Source: Allolobophora icterica
Lineage: Eukaryota; Annelida; Clitellata; Crassiclitellata; Lumbricidae
DNA: 64,000 nucleotides
Assembly: GCA_963556255.1 (NCBI GenBank)
Contig: OY744609.1
Location: 20,290,609-20,354,608 of the forward strand
Direction: 5' to 3'
The position numbers and the translations under genes were made by a program. Shown in pieces: positions 9,431 through 37,905 of this stretch; the stretch's first letter is position 1, and every line of letters begins with the position of its first letter. The notes under the pieces were generated by a model, which did not search any database, had not been told where the DNA came from, and saw only the letters and a program-made list of their open reading frames with translations.

Positions 9431-12400
9431 ACATTAAGCCTTGCACAAAAAGACAAGTCGTGTTAACAGAGCTTTTTAATCTCAATCGAACAAAGACGAT
9501 GGCAATTAGCAGAGACACAAGGCCACCCTTATCCAAACGATTCGACTACCACCGGAAATCAGAAGCGGACAAATAGAACAATTCCTTCCTTCGCAGGGAC
9601 TTAAAACAGCTGTGTGAATGAATGATCGAGGGAAGACGTGAACAAATACATCACTGATCAATTTCCAAACTACAGAACAGAAGAATAAAATGGATCAGAC
9701 GATAAGAAAGATTCAAACGGTTCCATCGATCCGCATTTCGTAACAAAGTCATTGCTTCGCGTTTACACAGCTCTCGCCACACAGTTCACAGAAATCGACA
9801 GACGATTAAGAAAATAATTCTGAAAAAGTTAGACTGAAATCGACAGACGCCATTGCCTAAAATGACATTTCCGCAGACGATGAAACGTTCAGCACAAATA
9901 CAACCAACACTTTATGATGAATTTTCCACCATTTTCACAAACATCCTGAAAACGAGATATAGATCAATAAGCTATACACAAGATATACAACGCAAGTGGG
10001 ATTCAATGCATGCATGCTTAACAGTAAGGCACTTCTTAATGGCATACGAAATCTATTCAGTTATTTCATCGTTTTACAAAGCGCCCCTTTTTCTAATGGT
10101 GGCAAAGCATTACACTAAGCACTTCTACGATTCCTAAATAAATGCAGTCACCAAATCTTTGGAGAACTGAACCCGCCGACTGCCACAGCAGTTGATTAGC
10201 CGAGCACTTGGCTTACTTCACACACCGACGTAGTTTTCAAAATCATGCAGAAAATACGACTTCATTTATTGTTAAAATGACCGGCTCAAATCTGTTTCTC
10301 AAGGTAATTTCAAAATAAAAAGCCTGCATAACTTAATCACGTTTAAAACTTAATTGGCTCCAAATTTTACACAAAATCCTGTAATTCGGCATTGAAATTT
10401 AAAAACGTTTCTAGTTCTCAAACCATAAACTTAAAGGACTACAAAATCCTGAAACACATGCATTCCAAATTTCAAACTTACGAAATCTACAATGGCTGCT
10501 TTAAGTGGCACTAAAATAAAAAAATGAGACACAGCTTAGTTAAAACTGAAAGTTTTTAATAAAAATTTTGTAAAAGAAGAAATCTGGCAGATGGAATGAA
10601 CTTATAAATCAGAAATGTCTTTCAATTTTCTACACAAAGCCTAAAAAGGAGACTTGGCCCAATAGTATCATTGATACAAAACTTCAGACACAACCACCTC
10701 ACTGAGCTGATCCATAAAGCCCAAATGTGTAGTTCAAAAGTAACTTCAAGCCTGATGAAGTCAACATGGGCAACTTCATATCTAATGACAAAGAAACTAT
10801 GCTTCTGTTGACCTATTGATTCTGAAACCAGCCAAGTGTTGAATAATAGTGTAGGTCTATAAATGGAACAATGTAGGCGATCCAATCTGCCACAAGAAAC
10901 CTATGCCAGAACAAATCATGATGGAAAGAAAGCAGTGTATGGCATGAAATTTAATATTTGTTAAGTAGTTAGTAGTGCGGCTGCTACTTTCAAAATATCT
11001 AGTAAAAGAGACCAGTTACTGCATGTAGACACTTGTCTGTTTTGTCACAAAAGGTTATCGATAGTGGTGCAATAGAAATCCACGGATTTATCAAATCAAT
11101 GTTTGCACTGGGAACCTGTCATAGTGCTCTGCTGTAATACAATTTACACCCAGTCACATTAACATCTAGAATTACTTGATAATGTGATACATTTTAATTT
11201 CATGTCATGTGCCCAGAATTTGAATCAGAGTCACTGAGATAAAAAGCCTGTGCATTAACCACTTGGTCACCGTGCCACTACCAAGTCAAGGTTTCTTTGC
11301 TATCTATACAAACCCAAAAATATCCTGCTGAGCTCATATCAGGGTAACAATTGAACAGAACACAAAGATGGGTAAGTGTTGGGAACCACCTCACTGTCTG
11401 CATTCTTAGAAAACCCCCAAATTCTTCCCAACCTGTTCATTCATTCAGAACATCAATATAGTATCCCTGCACATAATCTACTCAAAGGCACTCGATCAGA
11501 TTCCCAACAAAAAAACCCAACCCCTACACGAGTGCTTCTCAACTTTCTGATGCTGTAACTGTTTTACCGCCCTCATTACGGACCAGTGCTTTTCAACGTT
11601 AACTTACATATATGACATTTTAAAATTTCTTACTATTGTCACTGTTCATTTACAACAATATGGTACTTCTGTTACTGTTGCAAGTTACTAAACTGTTTAC
11701 TATGTATGAAACCTAACGTCATGTTCTCGTGTTTTAATTTTAATTTTAAATGTATACATTTTAATATTTATTGTGATTCCACCTGTCATTCCAAGGCCCG
11801 GTAACCAATAACCTTGCGGCCTGGTACCGAGCCGCTGACCATAATTTGAGTAGCACTGCCCTACATAGCACTCATAAAGAATTCCTCCACTCCCAACTAA
11901 ATGTTTCGAGTTCCCTGCAAGATGCCAACAGCCAAAGCACCAGCCCAAGAGTGAAAGAACCAATAAAACACCTGTTAGCACGGTCTCCAACAAACGTTTG
12001 GCCACCTATATAACGTCTTCTATGAACCTCCAAAAGGCAATCCAATGCATACTGGACAGGAAGCATATTGCAAAACAAACTGGCCTCAAAAGCCCACCCT
12101 CCAACACAACACACAAAGAACCAGCACAATATACGTACAAATACATCTTTTATATATGTTTACATACACATTTCATACCTACATTTACGCTTACGTACAC
12201 ATGCCAAACATAAATGTATAGTGCGGACTCTTTAACGCGAAGTCGTTGAGTTATGCCCTATGATATAGCGTGTAGACCAGACTGTACGTATCAAAAGGGA
12301 AAATGCTGAAACAGTCAATATATAGTACTACACTCCAGGTCATGTACAGTGCTTTAAGCAACAGAGCATGTGAAGTTAACAGCTTTGGGGACATAACACA

Positions 12401-12450
12401 CTTTGCATTAAGGCAACTGGCACTTAAACAAGTCCACACCATACATATTA
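9431..12450. other. No gene recognised, except a tRNA-like segment
   Basis: AT-rich unique-looking sequence. ORFs at 9853-10137 and 10622-10885 have no recognisable domain and ordinary chance composition. The only structured piece is the SINE-like tRNA-related segment at 11217-11290. Confidence 0.5.
11217..11290 (-). repeat. tRNA-related SINE head
   Basis: On the minus strand the text reads GTGACCAAGTGGTTAATGC (A-box-like), then GATTCAAATTC (B-box-like) about 25 bases later. Spacing and order fit a tRNA-derived RNA polymerase III promoter. No tRNA cloverleaf good enough for a functional tRNA gene. Confidence 0.55.
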
Positions 12451-12453
12451 TAT

Positions 12454-13999
12454 ATGAGTCATTTTCCGGTAATATGTCACATTCACTAATTGAAGAAGCA
12501 AAAAAATTTTTTTGCCAAATTACATTGATTTTTGTTTGAAGCAAATCTTGAATATTTCTATTTCACTAATATATTTGGTTTTGCACTAATATGTAAAATT
12601 ATGAAGTTTTTAGCAGAAAGAAAATAGCCCTACGAAAAACGGAGTGGAATGTTTGTCCACTCCGTTACTCCGTTACCAAAACATATGAGCTATTTATATA
12701 TAGTAGACAGCTTCCTACTGCGTAGTTTGACATGCCAATATGTTCTTAGTATTAATGTTTATAAAATAAATATAAAAGAAATTACAATACAAATGATTAT
12801 TTAATTCCATCACATTTTAAATTTTGTTAAGAAGTTCCACTCCGTTACCGAAAGAAAAATAGGGAATCTAATCAACGTAAAGTTGACTGTATTTTTTTTG
12901 GGCCAAATAACAAAATAAAAATCACTTCAGCTAATCATTACCAGTGATCAAATGAACAAAAAAACATTAAAATATTTATGATGTTGTCTTAAAAATCTGC
13001 TCATAACATCAAAATTACATAAAAAATTACCATAAAAAGTTCCGCTCCGTTACCATTTGTCGAGAATTGAGCACAGAATGTGAAAAGTGAACTTTAAAAA
13101 AAACAGTCTGCCGAAGCAAAAATTTATTTAAAATGTCATATATTGTTATATAAGTTGTATTAGAAATGATAATTTAAGTAGACGACTTATCCTGACAGTG
13201 GAATAAATTTTAGTACCTCAAGGGTCACATTTATGGTAACTGAGTGGACAGTTAACGGAGTGGACAAATTGTGTATCAGCACGGTAAATATCATATTATC
13301 TCTCATGCGTCCACATTAATCGTCGGTACACTCATTATATAGCTTATAAATGTTATATGAAAAATATTATTTAAATTATATTTATTCATAATCATTGCCA
13401 AAATGCAGTAACGGAGTGGATGTATTATGAAAAAACACATGAGGTACGTAATAAATGAAAATTTGTAAGAAATTTGTCTTAGCATTCAGATCCTGTATTA
13501 AGACATACTTACTTACATAGATCTTCACAGAAGAGATGTGTTAAGTAGCGGGACCAAAGAACTGGAAGGGTTGTGAGATACGAGATAATTTTTACATTTT
13601 AACAGAGCGGACATAATTTTCCGGGGACAAGTTAAAATATATTTAAAAAAATTATACTGAAGTTGTAAGTTTCTAAGTTGTATTAAGAAATATGCAATTA
13701 TGTTTATTATAAAAGAAACAGTCACATTTTTTGGTTTAATGCAAATCATTTTGAAATTGTAGACGAAAGCAATATGTACTATAGCCTAGGGACGGTAACA
13801 GAGTGAACATTTTAAATTCAAAATAAATTGTAATAAATTATTTTATTGCTCTGAATTACTTTCAAAGGTCTTAAATTGTTGACTGATCAATAACGTTTTA
13901 ATCTAATCACTTAGCATGATCAGACTAGGCATTGTTTTCTTAGAAATGACCGGGGACAGCTGAATTGTCAATTTATGCATTTACCGGAAAATGACTCAT
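12454..13999. mobile_element. 1.5-kb inverted-repeat element with ACGGAGTGGAC motif array
   Basis: The ends ATGAGTCATTTTCCGGTAA (12454) and TTACCGGAAAATGACTCAT (to 13999) are perfect 19-bp inverted repeats with AT-rich flanks. Inside, variants of ACGGAGTGGAC or its complement occur near 12639, 12656, 12835, 13041, 13236, 13252, 13409, 13600 and 13790. No coding region is visible. Probably a non-autonomous DNA transposon. Confidence 0.7.
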
Positions 14000-16900
14000 A
14001 TACGGTATATATAGCATCTAAGTAGTTTCAAAGTATTCCACAGCTGTAATAACAGTGCTTCGTGAGACAATTGAGGCAAATCTTTAGTCAGCTAGACAAC
14101 AGGCTTTCGATCTGAACGTTTTGATTTGCCAACACTTTAGCTCCCGACAGCCGTGAAGATAATCTGTTTTATAACGATTTCCAAGCTTTTTAAATTCCAT
14201 AGTGCTGAAGAAATCGGTTACAGTGAGGCACCTTCTGAATCATGGAAGACGTGCATAGTAACAAACTGAGAAGCGTGCATAGGAGCTGGATGGGGCTGTA
14301 ACGTCGTAACAATCGCTTTCAACCCTGCAGTTGTCTCTTGAATTACTACATTCCAAGTGTACAGACACTGCCAAGACTGATGGAAAACATCGATAAAGGC
14401 TGCATCACAACACATTGCACCACTGCACGTAACATTCTACGGCACGACACAATGCGACACGTTCCGACATAAATGTAGTACCGTTGTGAAGCAATGTGAC
14501 AGCACATAACATGCAGCACCCATGTGACACGACTTTTGTTCAGGATCACTTGTTCTTTGACAAACAAACGCAGGTCGTGGTATGAACATTGAACACACAA
14601 GAAATAGGCAACTCATTAGCAATCCACCAAATGAGGTAAAACGAGAGACAAACAAAGATGCTCCACCAAACCCAAGAAATTGCTCAACCCATCTGCCATA
14701 GTTAACAACATTAACAGAATAACATTACACGTGGATAATTCTGAGAAACCACAGTCACTTCTGTTTAACTAGGAATATGATCACGGCATTTGTTGCCAGT
14801 TTAGTGTTCTACTTAAAGGTTACACACTGTGCATTAGTTTGCAATTCATCATATTTATCGAACCTTGTGATATTAAAGCGAGTCGTGACAATCAACAACC
14901 AATTATATTAAAGATTTCCATATATTGAAAGCGTCTTCAGAGAAAATTTGTCTAATCACGGTTTTGTGAAACCTGCAAGACGTTATCATCCTGGCAAATT
15001 ACAGAAGATGTACTTTGGAAGAAATCTGTTTTTATAACGGAAGCACCTTACCATCAGGCCAGTATTTACATTGTGCCAAGCAGTCATACATAAGCAAACA
15101 CAAAATCGATGATGTGGAACAAGCAGCATGCATATCATACAGCGCTGTGAAAATCAAGTCACAACTGCTTCCAGTGAAAACGTGCCATGACAGAATTTAC
15201 CCAAGTCAACATCCAAGACTTCTTTAGACTTCAATGACTGTCTGTACTTCTCTAGACTTCTGATGCATAACTGGTTGATGCCCTTTGCATTATACACTGG
15301 CACCACAACAGTTACCCCATGTTAGTTTCATAATGTAAATGTACAAGTTTTTCTACAGCAACCCCATGCTCATTTTCGTATTGTATTCAGTTAAATGGGC
15401 GATATCTATTATCACTGCTGCCTGTTTGAATGAGTGCCATGCCATTTAAGGTCATCAAGTACAGACCGTGCTAGCTCGAGAATTAATTCTCAGAAAAGTC
15501 ACCATTGGTACGCAAACCGGCACCAGACTGCACAGTGGCATATGGGATGCACATAGATAACCGGTCCAGTTTAAGTACTCAAGCTCACCACAAGGACGGC
15601 AAACTTACATGCAATCATCGCCTGTAACTATTACTGGACGACAATGACACAACAGAGGCTACAACGTCATAGCATCCTCAGTCAAAGGTTGTGTTCTTAG
15701 TTGATTCTGAAGAGACTCGCCTTAGATTTATCTTGGCCAGTCTTATAGTCAGCAGTGACCAATGATACATGCTTTGTATATTAATAAAATCAGTCGAGTA
15801 TTAGACATTCCGCCATAAGAGGTGAGGTGCATAACAGTGTGTATGTCTCAAATGGCGTCCATGGAGATTTCTATACACAAAATCACATCTTTGGTAACTT
15901 CCAGATAAGTTTACGGTTAATTTTACTGCAAAATTCTACATGGATATGGCAGCAAATGCAAGAAATGGCAGAATTTGTGCAACCCAAACTGTAATTCTCT
16001 CCATGGCATAATACCCCCAAGTACACAAATAATTGGAGTGACACTGTAGAAGTGCCTAGACGTTTCACAAGTACTTAATTCTGCATCAGCAATTTCAAAA
16101 CTGTTGAACACAAGGATGCCGTATCTTCATGCCAGAGCATCCACGGTGCTAGGAACATGAGCAACCAACATAAAACACTCAGCAATTATACACAGGCAGC
16201 ACAACCATTGAACAGTAGTTTCAAGACTGAAATGATACATCAATACATCAATCCGGTTAAACTTCAGAACCTTTTCTAGTTCTACTCATACAGCTGTCCT
16301 TATTTTTGGCTCTAAACTGTGACAGAACGTCATTGCGTAACGTCTGTACAAAGAAATTATTCCTAAACTCATCTCAGATACAGATAGAGAGCATTAATTC
16401 TCCACAAAATTCAGTTCATTTAAAATTAGAAGCAGTCAGACGTTGAGAAACATTCTTATATCAAACACTTCCATTATGGTGCTAGGCTGTCGAATTTCAA
16501 TACTGTACTTTTTACAACAATAATTAACAGAGTGAACCTTGTTATTGTCATTACTTGTATTTACTTTTATTATATCTACTATTATATTTCTTATTTACTG
16601 TTATTATCTACCTAATTAACATAACTGTATACTATTCCTGTTAACATTAAAAACTTGTTAAAAAGCCAATGGTTAGTTATCTTTTATAAATTTTTTACAT
16701 GAATAGTAATATAATCACCAGATTACTAAAACAGCAAGGTAACAAATTCTTTGTGTAAAACTTTAACTTGTTGTTGCTTGTTGACTTCGCAACCCTCAAA
16801 ACTGACCCTACACATCCACACTTAAACTAACCTGCATCCAGGTAACAGGACACGGTGTCAGAGGAAGAAGAGCCAGGCGAAAAGGTTAAACTGAATGCTA

Positions 16901-18664
16901 ATTCAAAAACAATAATATCCATATACTACATAGACTACTCAATTTAAGAACCTAGGTGCTTGAATTCGAGCACCTTCTAGCAGTTCTCTCGTACACTGCG
17001 CTATACAGCTTCACCCATAAAATATAGTTCAGAGGCAAAGTGTTGCAATATACACACAGAATGTTTAACAGGCACTTTTTGCAATGTCTTTCATAATATA
17101 AAATACATCTATTAGTCATTGCTATCAATAGTAAATCCCAGACTAAGTACTTTGTAAAAACGTGCCGACAGCCGCACTGTTCTGCAGCCAAGACACAAGG
17201 TTAATCATGTTTAGAGAACGGCGAGTAAGTGAAGAAGCAAATATAATAGGTTTTTACTTTATACAAAATCAAGATCATGCATTAATGTTTTACCGTATAT
17301 AACGTTGCATAATTGGCATAAACCTATGTACAATATGTGCATGGTTGTAACAAAACAAAACAAAATCAGCCGCATGCAGACCAATGATTAATTTTGCACC
17401 AAACATCAAAGAGTTAGAAATTAACAAAACAATACCGTCCCGTACAGTCAGACCCTAGCAAAGCTGTTCAATTCAACTGACCGATAAAAACGCAAAGTCC
17501 TACGCAGGCAGGATCAGTGGAAAATCTGTTTGTCTTCAAGCTGCCACGTAGATGCTCTCAGCTCTAAAGCTTTTCATTGCATTCTTACACATGAAGCAAA
17601 TCACAAAAATCTAAAGCGTTTGTCTTTCAGCTGCCCATACTTGTTTCCTATCGCTAAATGTTTTTTCACAAAGCACATCCCAAGAAATTCCAAAACAAGG
17701 TTTGAATCACCAACAAGCGTTTGTAAACATTGCAAACTTACAAAAACAATTCCATGATTGGACATAAACCAAAAATTTTCCATTTCTCATGTTGGCCGTT
17801 TTAGTTGCCAAACTCGAGATATTTGTTGACCATGCCAAAGGTGTGGATACACGTAATTTTAAGCGACTTGGTATAACCCTATACTAGACCCTCAAAAGCC
17901 CAATCACGTGCAGGTAACAGAAAAAAGCATCAAATAAATTCTCTCTTATAACACATGATTTCAGCAGTCACCCGACAACCTTTCAAGTTGATTAATGCCA
18001 AGTAATTATGACCGAGACTGGTCATATAATTCAGGTCAAGTTAACTAGACTTCTGAAGTTTCAACAGTTGACATGTAACACATATCTAACTACTTTCTGC
18101 TCCTGGAGTTGACTGCATGGTCTTCAAAATCAAGTGGATTCTCAGGTGAACGTCCCTTGACTGGCACAAAGGAAACTGAGAACACCCAAAGTCACCATAT
18201 AGACAGCTACCGTTCGAATAGACACGTTCATGGAAATCGCAAAAAATAACAACACGCATCAGTTTAATAAAATTTACGTCAAGCCGATTACCCCAACCTT
18301 CCCACAATACAATCAAAAGCTACTTGATCACATAAGCACCACAGGAGATTTCAAACAAACCCTAAGCAGCGGCAGTCACTCCTTTCGACCTTAACATCCA
18401 TTCTTAAATGCAACAATTACCGGACAGAATTTAAAAGAGGGAGAATGTACTCCAACAGGAATTATGGCAAGGATTACGTGGAGAATGCACAAACAGCATG
18501 TTGCTGTCATCTCCCAATCCTTCTTATCCTAGCAGCCAATTGTTTTTGCTTCTTTCTCATGGCACGAGCTGCACGGCTGTGGCATTACGGCCACCGACCA
18601 TCTTCCTGTTGTTAGATAATGCATAGCTAGTAGCTCTGTACAGCTGCCAGTTACAGTGGCATGG
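14000..18664. other. Downstream of ROR; no gene recognised
   Basis: Mostly single-copy AT-rich sequence 3' of the receptor gene. ORFs at 14218-14655, 15015-15227 and 16952-17191 carry no domain I can name. A dispersed repeat lies at about 15430-15535. Part of this region is probably ROR 3'UTR. Confidence 0.45.
15425..15535. repeat. Dispersed repeat, copy B
   Basis: Diverged second copy of the segment at 9064-9185 (TGCCATGCCATTTAAGGTC, GACCGTGCTAGCTC, GGTACGCAA). Confidence 0.65.
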
Positions 18665-33547
<14,883 letters not shown>

Positions 33548-33554
<7 letters not shown>

Positions 33555-33605
33555 ATCCGGCAAGTTTTTCAGAACTGCGATCAAATATTTAGCAAACAAA
33601 CCATC
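33548..33605 (-). CDS. ROR: Inferred first coding exon of ROR (start Met-Thr)
   Basis: A good donor (G|GTGAGT, donor bases 33547-33546) follows an in-frame ATG ACG G at 33554-33548. Its single leftover base joins the AG that opens the 28914 exon to make a Glu codon in frame with the receptor. The open frame extends upstream without another ATG, to a stop near 33650. A possible acceptor (TTTAG) sits at 33606-33605, so this may be an internal exon or a 5'UTR exon with the start codon two codons before the intron. The coding part assumed here is 33554-33548. A different upstream exon is possible; only transcripts would settle it. Confidence 0.45.
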
Positions 33606-34504
33606 TAAACAATATAAAATATAACATTCGAAGCCAAAACCATCGCCATGTTAGCAAATCTCCCAGGCCATGTATGCTTATTTGCATATCAATGAACTTT
33701 GACCTCCTGCAAGCGTTCCGAAGATTCAGTAGGTTATCACACCTTTCAACCACATCAAGCAGGCTTTGAAATCGATGCTTTCGTCACATTTTAAAAGCAC
33801 AAAACATTTTTCGCTTATCGTTTTGGACAGCTCGGTACATTATAAAGGAACTATAGTCTGTTTGCGGATGAGTACAGGCAGCAGCGGAAGGTTTCGTTAA
33901 TGTTGACATTCGCGTTTGGCTTCTTTAACAAGTGCGCTGTGAGCATATTGGCAAGGGTGGTCAGGTTGCTATTTTGAAACGATAGCCAAATATTAATCTA
34001 CAAATTTCTGTGTTAAACTATGCTTAAATAAGGCCAGCTGCAAATTAATGCATTGCTATCATACATGCAGATATCAATATACGTAATAAACGTATATTCA
34101 GTTTCTGTACATAACGTGTCTCCCCTACGTCCAAGTGCAGCTGTTGGTGCACAGTCATTCGCCTTCGGAAGGACTAAAGCGCATTGAGTGGAATAAGATC
34201 GGTGTCGACACGATCTGTGACTGTAATGCTATAGGACATGCTGGCACGGGCTAAACTACGCAGGATCTTATGTCATCAGTGTGATTATCCCTTTCGTCGT
34301 GATACAGCCTGTGATGAAGCGTTTTGATCTATGCAATGATGTACTGATCAAAGGTGGTTGCCCATTGATAAATCATGTCGTACGAGATGTTATCGAAGTT
34401 CTTACAAAGGCCGATCGTTTTCCGTTGAAACGTCATTCAGTCATGCAGAACCCCTAGGGAGGACTATTACGAAACGAGAAACGGAGACAGAGCCAGTTGA
34501 GTCA

Positions 34505-34648
34505 ATGCTACACTTGGATCTTCTTTTGAATACCCTTTGGAAAACCACTCTGACTTGACGCAGAGCTCGTGAATAAAATTGTGCCCTGCGCTTAGCTTTC
34601 AAGTGGCGCTTTAGAAATTTGGAGTTACGATACGATTACGATTACACC
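34505..34648 (+). pseudogene. LINE 3'UTR with (ATTACG)n tail
   Basis: GACTTGACGCAGAGCTCGTG...CAAGTGGCGCTTTAGAAATT, then GGAGTTACGATACGATTACG. The same end occurs at 38640-38717 and in reverse at 42414 and 56021. Only the 3' end is recognisable. Confidence 0.8.
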
Positions 34649-34822
34649 GAGATGGTAGGGGACCTCAAGAACTTTCAGACGCATGGACCACTAAACTTTC
34701 TCCTGCAAACGAAACTGTTAGAGCCCAAAAAAGCGAAGTCGCGGGAACCACCCTATTCACATACGCTTAGTCAAAACATAATCGATAGTCGGTGAATCGG
34801 TTCCAGGTCAAGATCCAAAGGG

Positions 34823-35512
34823 TCAGGCAGGCAGCAGACTGTTAAGGTGGTTGATGTTTAGAGTTGAAACGGCGATGGACGTAAGGGCATACAAGAGGAG
34901 GAATCGGGACAGGATTTTTGACAGCAGCGTTTTCAGTTTTGAGTGAAAGACCTGTGCAGAGATAGCAAGAGGTGAGGTTCTGGCGAGTTCGTAGGATGGA
35001 TCTGATGTTTCTCGTAGTACCGGTGGGAATTTGTTCCAGAGGGGTGGGACAGCTATGGCAAGTTTTAGTGATGAGGTGACAGCAGGGCGGAGAAGTGTTA
35101 GGGCAATGGGTGTCCGAAGCAGGGTAAGGGGCAAGTGCCCCCTGGATTTTGAAAAGTGTCTCGTTTTGTGTTTATGATCAGCTATTCTATGCAAAAACGT
35201 AATTTTGCCCATATAAAAATTCCCTCCAGAAAACTGTTCCCCCCTAGAAAAATTAGGGCGGAGGAGAAGCGGGTTGATCGAAGTGGTTGGACCGCGAACA
35301 GCAGACGGAGATAGGCGGGCTGGGAGGGTTGAAGTGTATTGTAGGCCTGTGTGAATGTTAACCTGTCCTAGATCAAACGAAAAAACGACAGAAATCGGTT
35401 GTATGGTGTAAAGACATAACATCCCGATGGTCAAGCAGTCGTGTTGATATAGAGCTCTGCCATCGACAGCAACGGGCAGATTCCCTAGGTTTACGGAAGG
35501 AACTGAACACAT
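34823..35512 (-). pseudogene. LINE RT C-terminal fragment interrupted by MITE
   Basis: The minus-strand frame encodes LQYTSTLPARLSPSAVRGPT, then after an insert LAIAVPPLWNKFPPVLRETS and VFHSKLKTLLSKI, as in the L2/CR1-like copies. The middle (about 35104-35252) is MITE sequence read through in frame, so the long ORF is a chimera and not a real protein. Confidence 0.75.
35104..35252. mobile_element. MITE inside LINE, related to the 36932 element
   Basis: Starts CAATGGGTGTCCGAAGCAGG and shares GGGGCAAGTGCCCC, CTATGCAAAAA and TTTGCCC...CCCCCTAGAAAAATT with 36932-37212. TTAGGG flanks both sides (6 bp recognisable). The right terminal repeat is lost. Confidence 0.6.
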
Positions 35513-36283
35513 TCCCTCGGTTCCCAGGTTCCTACTTGCGGTCGATCATTAGCGGAACCGGGTATACGTGAGATCAGAGAAAGACCCAGACCCAGGGTTT
35601 CCGTTAACGCCCAAACGGCCGTTTTCACGTCCGAAATAACGTCCAAAATTTGACAATTTTGGCTGATTTACAGCCAAATTCTAGGTTCGGACGTAAGTGG
35701 GCCAAGGTCCTACGTCCTCTTTTGTGATTCTAACGGGAACAGTGCCCAGACCCAATGTGAGGATTGTAGACGCTATAAATTATTTGTAGAAGCGATACAC
35801 GCCAGGTGCGTGCGCGAAGGTGCAAACTCGGGGCCAAATTCAACCGGTTCATTGAATTCGAAATGTTTAAACATCGGTTTCATCAAAAACATCACCAGCT
35901 GACATCATCGTAAGCCTGCATCATAGCCGCCCTACAGTTTGCCGTAATCATTCAGCTGCCCGAGCTCTATACTTCCCTGTATATTTACACCTCCATATTA
36001 CGTCAAAGCTACCTCTGACTAAACTATGCAGGCCTATGATTAAGGCTGATCCGTTAACTATAAGGCCTGAGATGGCTATATATAGGCCCTAGGTCTAAGC
36101 GTCACATAGGTCAAACCTCATAGGCTTTGCATGTTGCATTCTCAGTGGAACATATACACAGCTGTATACAAGCCCATAACAAATGATGAATTCGTTTAGG
36201 CCTGTGCTTGATGTGTAGGCCTATTATGGTATAGGCTTATAGGATTTTGCTGTGCCCTTTAGATATTTTTAGGGAGTACTCGA

Positions 36284-36545
36284 TAGTGTAGTGGTTAGCG
36301 CGAGGACTGTCAATCGAGAGGTTGGGGGTTTAAATGCCCGCCATGGAGCAGAAATCTGGTTCGAGAGTTCTGCTCATCTGCACCCCCTATAGCCAACTCA
36401 GCAAATAATAATTACACTGACCGTACACTGCCGGTGGGAAGATGAGACGGCGAGGAGAGGACTGGTCACCGCCCTCATATGCCGAGGTTAAGAAAATGAA
36501 GTCGCTAACACTTCATACCCATAGCTGCCTCAGGGCTAGGCCTAT
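36284..36545 (+). mobile_element. tRNA-derived SINE
   Basis: GATAGTGTAGTGGTTAGCGC (A-box-like) and GGGGGTTTAAATGCCCG (B-box-like) are spaced as in a tRNA. A ~180-base body with CTGCCGGTGGGAAGATGAGA follows. No perfect tail is identified. Confidence 0.65.
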
Positions 36546-36616
36546 CTTAAGAAACTGCTCTTTTTCTTAGATCTTTTTAGATGGTATAGGCTACCATATG
36601 CGTGGATCATAAAGGC

Positions 36617-36858
36617 CAGTGCTTTTTTTCAGCCGGAACGCGCTGAAACGGCGTTCCGGCACCTTTTTTCAGCTAATAAAAAATTATTTATTTTAATAAT
36701 AAAAACAATAAATTAGTTATTTTAATTTAATTTCCGTGTTTTGAACTGATTTCGGTGTTTATTGAGACCCATCCCAACCCTCAATCTAGTTCTTCTCGGA
36801 ATTTTAGCCCGCCTATAATTGTTCCATTCCGGAACCTTTTTTTCTAGAAAAAGGACTG
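36617..36858. mobile_element. hAT-like MITE, degraded duplication
   Basis: CAGTGCTTTTTTTCAGCCGG at the left; TTCCGGAACC...AAAAAGGACTG at the right. Flanks are taaaggc and aaaaggc (6 of 7). GGAACGCG..CGGCGTTCCGGC forms an inner inverted repeat and resembles positions 8-45 of this window. Confidence 0.55.
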
Positions 36859-36931
36859 AAAAGGCTATAATTATAGCCTATGTGTAGATTTCGCACAAGT
36901 ACTTGGAGTCCCCTGCTTTGTCTGTTCTTCC

Positions 36932-37212
36932 CATGGGCGTTCGGAGGAGGGGAAAGGGGCACTTGCCCCTTCCACAGATCTTGTAAATAGTTTTTAAAAT
37001 TAAATCTGTTGATTATTATGATTATTACAACAGTCCCAGCACGATTTTCAATGTAAAAAACAATTATTGTATTTAAGTAAAGTCTTTGACCATTATTTAT
37101 TTTTAAAGTTGTCACGAGTTCTGTGTTCTTGAATAGCTATGCAAAAAGGTCATTTTCCTCCCCATAAACATTTTTGCCCCTCCCCCTAAAAAAATTCCTG
37201 CGGACGCCCATG
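36932..37212. mobile_element. hAT-type MITE, TSD gttcttcc
   Basis: Ends CATGGGCGTTCGGAGG / CCTGCGGACGCCCATG, with duplication GTTCTTCC at 36924-36931 and 37213-37220. Sub-terminal GGGGCACTTGCCCC palindrome. Non-coding. Confidence 0.93.
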
Positions 37213-37436
37213 GTTCTTCCTTAGACGCTATATAACTTGACAAATACATGTACCTCGTATATCGTGTCTATAGATACAGAAACATACAGCAACGCTCAGA
37301 CATAACAAGAGCCTTCAACATTCCCATGCACTGCAATTAGTTTACCCGCATCATACGCTAACACAAGTCAATTGTGGTCAACAGGACACATAGTCCTACA
37401 CTGTATGAACTCCTTGATAACAGCCATGTTACGCGT

Positions 37437-37485
37437 GTACACACACACGCACACACACACGCATACACACACACACACACTCCAT
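37437..37485. repeat. (CA)n microsatellite
   Basis: ACACACACGCACACACAC run with G/T interruptions. The reading frames through it are artefacts. Confidence 0.95.
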
Positions 37486-37564
37486 CTCAATTATTGGGGG
37501 GCACGTGCCCCGGGTGCCCCCCCCCAGAGTCTACGCCTATGTATACGTATAGCGGGGTCTCGCC

Positions 37565-37905
37565 CCCAAATATTTAATTGATGTAATTCACCGGCCTCTT
37601 TCTGTCTCTTCGCATCGTCCACTTCGCTCCTCAAACAGATTTGAACTTGCAGTTCCTCATACTAGAACAGCTATGGCGAAGTCTCGATCTTTTGCCTCAA
37701 TTCTCTCTGGAATACACTGTCTCCTTCTACTCGCTCTCAAATTTTAATAAGTAACCCCTCATCTTCTTTTGCTTTCCTCAAGACTTATTTCTTTTCTCTT
37801 GGCCTTGCGCACTGGGAGCGCCTCTGAACGGTTCACCCTACTAGAGGCGCTTTATAAATGTTTAAATACAATACAATACAATACAATACAATACATATAC
37901 ATACA
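37565..37905 (+). pseudogene. LINE 3' end with (AATAC)n tail
   Basis: ACTAGAACAGCTATGGCGAA...TTCAAATTT, then GGGAGCGCCTCTGAACGG and AGGCGCTTTATAAATG, then (AATAC)n at 37863-37896. It resembles the 31900-32165 fragment. No intact frame. Confidence 0.75.

Noticed and set aside
37487..37541. Another CANNGGCGTA-type MITE ending at CTACGCCTATG
   Set aside because: The right-end sequence is present, but no matching left end or target duplication was found; the left side is a (CA)n array.
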